Shown one piece after another: positions 59,295 to 64,000 of a DNA stretch of 64,000 nt. The stretch lies in assembly GCF_013409365.1 (NCBI RefSeq), contig NZ_JACCBA010000001.1, positions 5,952,001 to 6,016,000 on the forward strand. The letters are read 5' to 3'. The stretch comes from Actinomadura luteofluorescens. GTDB lineage: Bacteria > Actinomycetota > Actinomycetes > Streptosporangiales > Streptosporangiaceae. The notes below the pieces were generated by a model, which worked only from the letters and a program-made list of their open reading frames with translations, was not told the origin of the DNA and did not search any database. Each line of letters begins with the position of its first letter. The first letter of the stretch is position 1. The position numbers were made by a program, and so were the translations under genes.

Positions 59295-59351
59295 CCGGCC
59301 CAGCACCTGACCGGCCCAGCACCTGACCGGCCCACCACCTGACCTGCCCGG
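59288..59351. repeat. four tandem 16-bp units at the 3' end of the CBS gene
   Basis: CACCTGACCGGCCCAG at 59288, 59304, 59320 (ends CAC) and 59336 (diverged). The first unit contains the CBS stop TGA and the array ends two bases before the convergent aminotransferase stop. Each unit holds TGA, so stop codons occur in series; GC-rich pairs may also aid termination. Confidence 0.85.
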
Positions 59352-59352
59352 C

Positions 59353-60507
59353 CTACAGCACCGACAGGAGCCGCTCCAGTTCTTCGTCGGTGTTGTAGTA
59401 GTGCACGGAGGCCCGCACGGCCGATGGACGGGCGTGCGGGTCGTATCCGTGAGCGAGCGGGTCGGTCACGTTGATGTTCACGTCCAGCTCCCTGGCCGCC
59501 GCCTTGACGGCGGCCGGCTCGCGTCCGTCCACGGTGAACGTGACGATGCCGGACGGCCGCGCGCCCCTGTCCAGGACGGTCACCCCGGGCCGGGCGGCCA
59601 GTTCCTCCCGGAGCCGGGCGGCGAGACCCAGGACGCGCTCCTCGATCCGCGCCATGCCCAGGCCGGCGGCGTAGTCGGCGGCGACGCCCAGGCCGATCTG
59701 CCCGGCGACGTGCCGTTCCCACGTCTCGAACCGCTGCGCGTCCTCGCGCAACTCGAACCCGTCCGGCGCCTTCCAGTCGGCGGCCTGGAGGTCGAGGAAG
59801 GGCGGGACGAGCGTCCGCAGGATCTCGCGCCGGACGTAAAGGAACCCCGTGCCGCGCGGGCCGCGCAGGAACTTGCGCCCCGTCGCCGACAGGATGTCGC
59901 AGCCGATCTCTTCCACGTCCACCGAGAGGTGCCCCACCGACTGGCACGCGTCCAGCAGGTACAGGACGCCGTGCGCGCGGCACAGCCGGCCGACCTCGGC
60001 GGCCGGATTGATGAGCCCGTTGTGCGTGGGAATGTGGTTCAGCGACACCAGCCGCACGTCGCCCTTGGCCAGTTCGGCCTCCAGCGCGTCCAGCGAGAGG
60101 GTGCCGTCGGGCTCGTCCGGGACGACTTCCACCCGCGCGCCCTTGGCCGCAGCCACCTGCTGGTAGGCGATCGCGTTGCTGGAGTACTCGCTCGTCGTCG
60201 TCAGGATGCGGTCGCCGTCCGCGAAGGGGATCGCGTAGAACGCCATGTCCCACGCCCGGGTGGCGTTCTCCACGAAGGCGATCTCGTCGGGACGGGCCCC
60301 GAGGAGCCCCGCGACGGCGTCGTAGAAGCGCGCGATGGGCGCCTCGTTGCGCTCGGCAGCCTCGTACCCGCCGATCAGCGTCTCCAGCTCGAAGTGCCCG
60401 GCGACGGCGTCGATGACGGGACGCGGCGGCAGCGCGGCGCCGGCGTTGTTGAGATGGGCCACCTTCGCGCAGCCGGGGGTGTCGGAGCGGAGTTCGTCGA
60501 TGTCCAC
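59353..60507 (-). CDS. class V PLP aminotransferase (cysteine-desulfurase-like)
   Basis: 384 residues from GTG 60507 behind AGGGAAGG. Lys212 in SATGRKFLRGPRGTG binds PLP, Asp186 in LLDACQSVGH, His161-like HIPTHNGLINPA. The gene lacks the loop Cys of a true IscS/NifS (GTTEANN and SGHK are absent), so amino-acid lyase or amine epimerase activity is more likely, as in EgtE/isopenicillin-epimerase-like members. Substrate unknown. Divergent from the ABC exporter. Confidence 0.88.
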   Translation of the reverse strand: MDIDELRSDTPGCAKVAHLNNAGAALPPRPVIDAVAGHFELETLIGGYEAAERNEAPIARFYDAVAGLLGARPDEIAFVENATRAWDMAFYAIPFADGDRILTTTSEYSSNAIAYQQVAAAKGARVEVVPDEPDGTLSLDALEAELAKGDVRLVSLNHIPTHNGLINPAAEVGRLCRAHGVLYLLDACQSVGHLSVDVEEIGCDILSATGRKFLRGPRGTGFLYVRREILRTLVPPFLDLQAADWKAPDGFELREDAQRFETWERHVAGQIGLGVAADYAAGLGMARIEERVLGLAARLREELAARPGVTVLDRGARPSGIVTFTVDGREPAAVKAAARELDVNINVTDPLAHGYDPHARPSAVRASVHYYNTDEELERLLSVL

Positions 60508-60566
60508 AGGCGCCCTTCCCTCAGGAAATGTCGTACCCCCGCGAGATCCTGGGATCCGGCGGCGGC

Positions 60567-60597
60567 TTGACCTCAACCATTCTTGAGGTCGCATGCT
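60567..60597 (+). promoter_or_regulatory. MerR/SoxR-type promoter of the ABC exporter
   Basis: -35 TTGACC (60567-60572) and -10 CATGCT (60592-60597) are 19 bases apart, longer than the usual 17. The perfect inverted repeat GACCTCAA-N6-TTGAGGTC (60569-60590) fills that spacer. CCTCAA-N6-TTGAGG is exactly the layout of SoxR/MerR boxes. The regulator is not in the window. Confidence 0.75.
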
Positions 60598-60630
60598 TGC
60601 TGTTCCAGGCTAACGATCACAGGGGTCTCC

Positions 60631-62511
60631 ATGGACATGGAAGTCACGGCGTGGATGTCGCTCCACCACGCCATGAACGCGCGGGACAGCAGGCCGTTCT
60701 CCCGGGCGACGCTGCGGCGCATCGGCCGCTTCGCCCGCCCGCACCGCGGCATCCTCACGGCGTTTCTGCTGCTCAGCGTGGTGATGGCCGTCATCGCCGT
60801 CGCGACGCCCGTCCTCGCCGGCTGGGTCGTCAACGCGATCGTCGACCATGACGCCACGTCCACGGTCGTGTGGCTGGCCATTGTGATCGCGGCACTGGCG
60901 CTGGCCGAGGGCTCCCTCGGCCTCGTCAACCGGTGGCTGTCCGCGCGCATCGGCGAGGGCCTGATCCTCGACCTGCGCACCTCCGTGTTCGACCACGTCC
61001 AGCGCATGCCGGTCGCGTTCTTCACCCGGACCCGCACCGGCGCCCTGGTCAGCCGGCTCAACAACGACGTGATCGGCGCCCAGCGCGCGTTCAGCGACAC
61101 CCTCTCCGGAGTGGTCAGCAACCTCGTGACGGTGCTGCTCACCTTCGCCGTGATGGTGCGCATCTCCTGGCAGATCACGCTGCTCGCGCTGGTCCTGCTG
61201 CCCGTCTTCGTCCTCCCCGCCCGCCGGATGGGCACCCGCCTGGCGAAGCTCGAACGCGAGGCCGCGTCGCACGACGCCGCGATGAGCACGCAGATGACCG
61301 AGCGTTTCTCCGCCCCCGGCGCGACGCTGGTGAAGCTGTTCGGGCGCCCGGCCCGCGAGTCGGCCGAGTTCGCCGCCCGGGCCCGCCGCGTCCGCGACAT
61401 CGGCGTCCGCACCGCGATGGTGCAGCACGTCTTCATCACGGCGCTCACCATGGTCTCGGCGCTCGCCCTCGCGCTCGTCTACGGCGTCGGCGGGTTCCTG
61501 TCCCTGCGCGGCCACCTCGACGCCGGCGCCGTCGTCGCCCTCGCCCTGCTGCTCACCCGCCTCTACGCGCCGCTGACCGCCCTGGCCAGCGCCCGCGTCG
61601 AGGTGATGAGCGCGCTCGTCAGCTTCGAGCGGGTCTTCGAGGTGCTCGACCTCAAGCCGCTCGTCGCCGAGAAGCCCGAGCCCGGCGACGTGCCCGAGGG
61701 CCCGGTGGCCGTCGAGTTCGACGACGTGACCTTCGCCTACCCGTCCGCCGACAAGGTCTCCCTCGCCTCCCTCGAAGAGGTCGCCACCCTCGACACCCGC
61801 GGCGGCGTCGACGTCCTGCACGACGTCTCGTTCCGCGCCGAGCCCGGCCAGATGGTCGCCCTGGTCGGCTCGTCCGGCGCGGGCAAGTCGACCATCGCGC
61901 AGCTGCTGCCGCGCCTCTACGACGTCGACTCCGGCGCCGTCCGGCTCGGCGGCGTCGACGTCCGCGACCTGTCGTTCCAGGCCATCCGTGACACGCTCGG
62001 CATGGTGACGCAGGACGGGCACCTGTTCCACGAGTCGATCCGCGAGAACCTCCTGCTGGCCCGCCCCGAGGCGCCCGAGGAGGAGCTCTGGGACGTCCTG
62101 CGCCGCGCCCGCCTCGACACCCTCATCGAGGGCCTGCCCGACGGCCTCGACACCATCGTCGGCGAGCGGGGCTACCGCCTGTCCGGCGGCGAGCGCCAGC
62201 GCCTCACCATCGCCCGCCTCCTGCTCGCCCGCCAGCGCGTCGTGATCCTGGACGAGGCCACCGCGCACCTCGACTCCACGTCGGAGGCCGCCGTCCAGGA
62301 AGCTCTGACCGAGGCCCTCGACGGCCGCACCGCCGTGGTCATCGCGCACCGCCTCTCCACCGTCCGCGCCGCCGACCTGATCCTCGTCGTGGAGAGCGGC
62401 CGCATCATCGAACGCGGCACCCACGAGGAACTCCTCGCAGCGGACGGCCGCTACGCCGACCTCTACCGCACCCAGTTCGCCGACGACCCGCCCCTAGAGC
62501 CCGTCGCCTGA
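60631..62511 (+). CDS. ABC exporter, fused permease-ATPase half transporter
   Basis: 626 residues from ATG 60631 (AGGGG six bases before). Six-helix ABC1 exporter domain at about 30-330 followed by the ATPase: Walker A GSSGAGKST, Q-loop TQDGHLF, signature LSGGERQRL, Walker B VVILDEATAHLD, switch IAHRLSTV. It works as a homodimer or with a partner. A 20-residue insertion (SADKVSLASLEEVATLDTRG) lies before the Walker A strand. Transcribed from the MerR-type promoter, so drug or redox-agent export is plausible. Confidence 0.93.
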   Translation: MDMEVTAWMSLHHAMNARDSRPFSRATLRRIGRFARPHRGILTAFLLLSVVMAVIAVATPVLAGWVVNAIVDHDATSTVVWLAIVIAALALAEGSLGLVNRWLSARIGEGLILDLRTSVFDHVQRMPVAFFTRTRTGALVSRLNNDVIGAQRAFSDTLSGVVSNLVTVLLTFAVMVRISWQITLLALVLLPVFVLPARRMGTRLAKLEREAASHDAAMSTQMTERFSAPGATLVKLFGRPARESAEFAARARRVRDIGVRTAMVQHVFITALTMVSALALALVYGVGGFLSLRGHLDAGAVVALALLLTRLYAPLTALASARVEVMSALVSFERVFEVLDLKPLVAEKPEPGDVPEGPVAVEFDDVTFAYPSADKVSLASLEEVATLDTRGGVDVLHDVSFRAEPGQMVALVGSSGAGKSTIAQLLPRLYDVDSGAVRLGGVDVRDLSFQAIRDTLGMVTQDGHLFHESIRENLLLARPEAPEEELWDVLRRARLDTLIEGLPDGLDTIVGERGYRLSGGERQRLTIARLLLARQRVVILDEATAHLDSTSEAAVQEALTEALDGRTAVVIAHRLSTVRAADLILVVESGRIIERGTHEELLAADGRYADLYRTQFADDPPLEPVA

Positions 62512-62529
62512 CCACCCCGCCCAAGCCCC

Positions 62530-62560
62530 GCGCCCCCGCCCCAGACCCAAGCGGGGGCGC
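62530..62560. terminator. bidirectional hairpin
   Basis: GCGCCCCCGC and its complement GCGGGGGCGC with an 11-base loop between the convergent exporter and SRPBCC genes; C-rich rather than T-rich downstream. Confidence 0.75.
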
Positions 62561-62659
62561 TCCCACGCCCCCGCCGCGCTCGCGAACCCCACGTGACCGG
62601 GCCCGAACGCCGTCACCCTTTCGCGCCTGGCTCCTGCCATCTCGGCGGGCTGCGGTGGG

Positions 62660-63094
62660 TCAGGGGAGGGCGGTGAGGAGGTCGTGGAGGGAGCGGTGGA
62701 CGTTGGTGCGCCAGCCGCCGCCCATGCCGCGGAAGGCGTGGGCGTTGACGGGGTCGTCCAGGTCGAAGCCCGCGTGCTCGACGAAGAGGCGGGTGCCGTG
62801 GCCCTCGGGGACGATCCGCCACGTCACCGTCGTGTCGAGGCCGCCACCACGCCAGCTGATGCGCAGCAGGCTCACCTCCTCGACGTCGAGGACGCGGCAC
62901 GCGATCGTCCCGTCGAAGCCGATCGCCGGGATCGGCTTGGCGGTGAACGTGAAGCGGTGCCCGACGACGGCCTCGAAGTCGTTCGGCATCAGCCACCGGG
63001 CCAGCAGGTCCGGCTCGGTGAGCGCCCGCCACACCTTCGCGGGCGGATGCGGCAGGAACTCGTCCACCTCGATCGAGGCCCGCTCACCGCTCAT
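62660..63094 (-). CDS. SRPBCC/AHSA1-like protein
   Basis: 144 residues from ATG 63094 behind GGAGGGGAAC. START-like pattern: EVDEFLPHPPAKVWRALTEPDLLARWLMPNDFE, here only the VWRALTEPDLLARWL part quoted, then GHRFTFTAKP and WRIVPEGHGTRLFVEHAGF. A ligand-binding cavity protein. It overlaps nothing but follows the ABC-2 permease by 16 bases in the same direction, so may be in the same operon. Confidence 0.9.
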   Translation of the reverse strand: MSGERASIEVDEFLPHPPAKVWRALTEPDLLARWLMPNDFEAVVGHRFTFTAKPIPAIGFDGTIACRVLDVEEVSLLRISWRGGGLDTTVTWRIVPEGHGTRLFVEHAGFDLDDPVNAHAFRGMGGGWRTNVHRSLHDLLTALP

Positions 63095-63110
63095 GTTCCC
63101 CTCCTCCACG

Positions 63111-63905
63111 TCACACCCTGCGGAAACGGGCGACGGCGACGGCGCCCGACACCAGGACGATGGCGGCGGTCCATGCCAGCGCCCGCCCCACGTAGTGCCC
63201 GGCGCCGTGCCCGAGGCCCGCCGCGCCGCCCTGGGTGAGCGCCCGCACCGCGTCCATCATGACGGTGACCGGCTGGTGCTCGGCGAAGCCCCGCAGCCAT
63301 CCGGGCATCGTCCCCACCGGGACGTAGGCGCCGGAGACGAAGCTCAGCGGCAGCGCGAGGAACCCCACGCCCTGCGCCGCCTGCGGGTTCGCGGTCAGCA
63401 GCCCCAGCGCCACGAACATCCACACGAACGCGGACCCGAACAGCGCGCACAACCCGAACCCGGCCAGCGCGGACGCCCAGCCGGCGTGCACCCGGAACCC
63501 CACGGCGAACGCCAGCGCGGCGCTCACCGCGAGGATCAGCGCGACGCGCACCGTGTCGGCGGCCACCTGGCCCGCGATCGCGGCCGTACGGGGCATCGGC
63601 AGCGACCTCAGCCGGTCCAGGTAGCCGGACGCGAGGTCGTCGGCGACCGCGACGGCCGCGCCCATCCCGGCGAACAGCCCGCTGACCGTCAGCAGCCCCG
63701 GGATCATGTAGTCGACGTACCCGACGCCGCCCGTGCCGATCGCGCCGCCGAACACGTACCGGAAGATGAGCAGGAACGCGACGCTCTGCACGAGGCCCAT
63801 CACGATGATCTGAGGCGTCCGCAGCGTCCGCCGCACCCCTCGCTGAGCGACCACCCACGCCGCCGCCGCGAACCCCGTCCCACCGTCCACCGAAGTCACC
63901 GCCAT
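63111..63905 (-). CDS. ABC-2-type permease (DrrB/daunorubicin-resistance-like)
   Basis: 264 residues, six helices. N-terminal RRTLRTPQIIVMGLVQSVAFLLIFRYVFGG, the conserved YVDYMIPGLL, and FLALPLSFVSGAYVPVGTMPGWLR identify the DrrB/ABC-2 exporter family (quoted in part). It needs an ATPase; the partial frame just upstream is the likely partner. Confidence 0.92.
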   Translation of the reverse strand: MAVTSVDGGTGFAAAAWVVAQRGVRRTLRTPQIIVMGLVQSVAFLLIFRYVFGGAIGTGGVGYVDYMIPGLLTVSGLFAGMGAAVAVADDLASGYLDRLRSLPMPRTAAIAGQVAADTVRVALILAVSAALAFAVGFRVHAGWASALAGFGLCALFGSAFVWMFVALGLLTANPQAAQGVGFLALPLSFVSGAYVPVGTMPGWLRGFAEHQPVTVMMDAVRALTQGGAAGLGHGAGHYVGRALAWTAAIVLVSGAVAVARFRRV

Positions 63906-63911
63906 GCCCCC

Positions 63912-63998
63912 TCACAACGCCACCGCCCGCTCCCGCGCCCCTGTGGGGTGACGGCCTCCGGCAGGGGTGGGCAGGCCGTACTTGAGCCCGTTCTCTGC
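63912..63998 (-). CDS. possible 3' end of the partner ATPase gene (truncated by window edge)
   Basis: On the minus strand one frame is open from the window edge to TGA at 63912-63914: AENGLKYGLPTPAGGRHP, then TGARERAVAL. The stop lies six bases before the permease ATG, as expected for a DrrA-type ATPase gene coupled to DrrB. Only 28 residues and no motif are visible, so identity is inferred from position. Confidence 0.4.
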   Translation of the reverse strand, partial: AENGLKYGLPTPAGGRHPTGARERAVAL

Positions 63999-64000
63999 AT

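Noticed and set aside
1..64000. tRNA/rRNA genes, integrases, complete insertion sequences or attachment-site repeats
   Set aside because: Looked for on both strands by eye; none could be supported.

Overview
The window is very GC-rich with strong third-position G/C bias. It has many GTG starts and many start/stop overlaps of the ATGA/GTGA type. It also carries actinobacterial families: Scr1-type XRE plus DUF397 pairs, DUF6230/DUF6114, DUF6297, PucR, NarL/LuxR two-component pairs and PASTA-less membrane Ser/Thr kinases. This points to a filamentous actinomycete, and my best guess is Thermomonosporaceae/Actinomadura-like (inference from gene content only). No rRNA, tRNA, CRISPR array, integrase or complete insertion sequence was seen.

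Layout. 1-5.2 kb: the end of one membrane Ser/Thr kinase and two complete ones in tandem, convergent with a DUF6230-DUF6114 membrane pair. 5.4-8.1 kb: a stand-alone response regulator and a NarL-type two-component system. 8.1-11.3 kb: two paralogous membrane-anchored esterase-fold proteins, one of which has lost its catalytic residues, and an internally deleted P450. 11.4-14.7 kb: a cytosolic histidine kinase/LuxR regulator pair divergent from a metallo-beta-lactamase-Rieske fusion. 15-25.1 kb: a leftward exopolysaccharide operon (chain-length protein, aminotransferase, GT4, fused polymerase/flippase, frameshifted priming sugar transferase, TIM-barrel hydrolase) with a LuxR regulator upstream and a divergent UDP-hexose 4-epimerase.

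25.2-39.5 kb is a mixed accessory stretch: a secreted trypsin-like protease, a CU044_5270-type pseudogene, an HxlR/NmrA pair, an ABC ATPase with DUF6297 permease, a second NarL system with a strong palindromic operator, a histidyl-tRNA synthetase next to an unknown gene and a duplicated fragment of that gene, an ATPase/XRE/DUF397 signalling set, PadR with a GyrI-like protein, and a cyclase. 39.5-43.1 kb holds a DUF6239-like membrane protein and a secreted His-rich beta-propeller-like protein, probably a functional pair. 43.5-54.3 kb has several regulator-plus-effector units: DHA2 efflux/TetR, P450/TetR, LysE, PucR, TetR/GPH transporter/sphingosine-phosphate-lyase-like enzyme, and AraC/VOC.

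54.4-64 kb is dominated by cell-envelope functions: a DD-carboxypeptidase with a 450-residue disordered cytoplasmic region, a divergent ECF sigma factor co-transcribed with an LCP wall-polymer ligase, a CBS protein, a class V aminotransferase, a MerR-type promoter in front of an ABC exporter, an SRPBCC protein and an ABC-2 permease.

Most notable items: the polymerase-flippase fusion, the esterase pair with a 19-bp triple repeat that multiplies the stop/start junction, the DUF6239/propeller pair, and several long interrupted palindromes that look like real operators.
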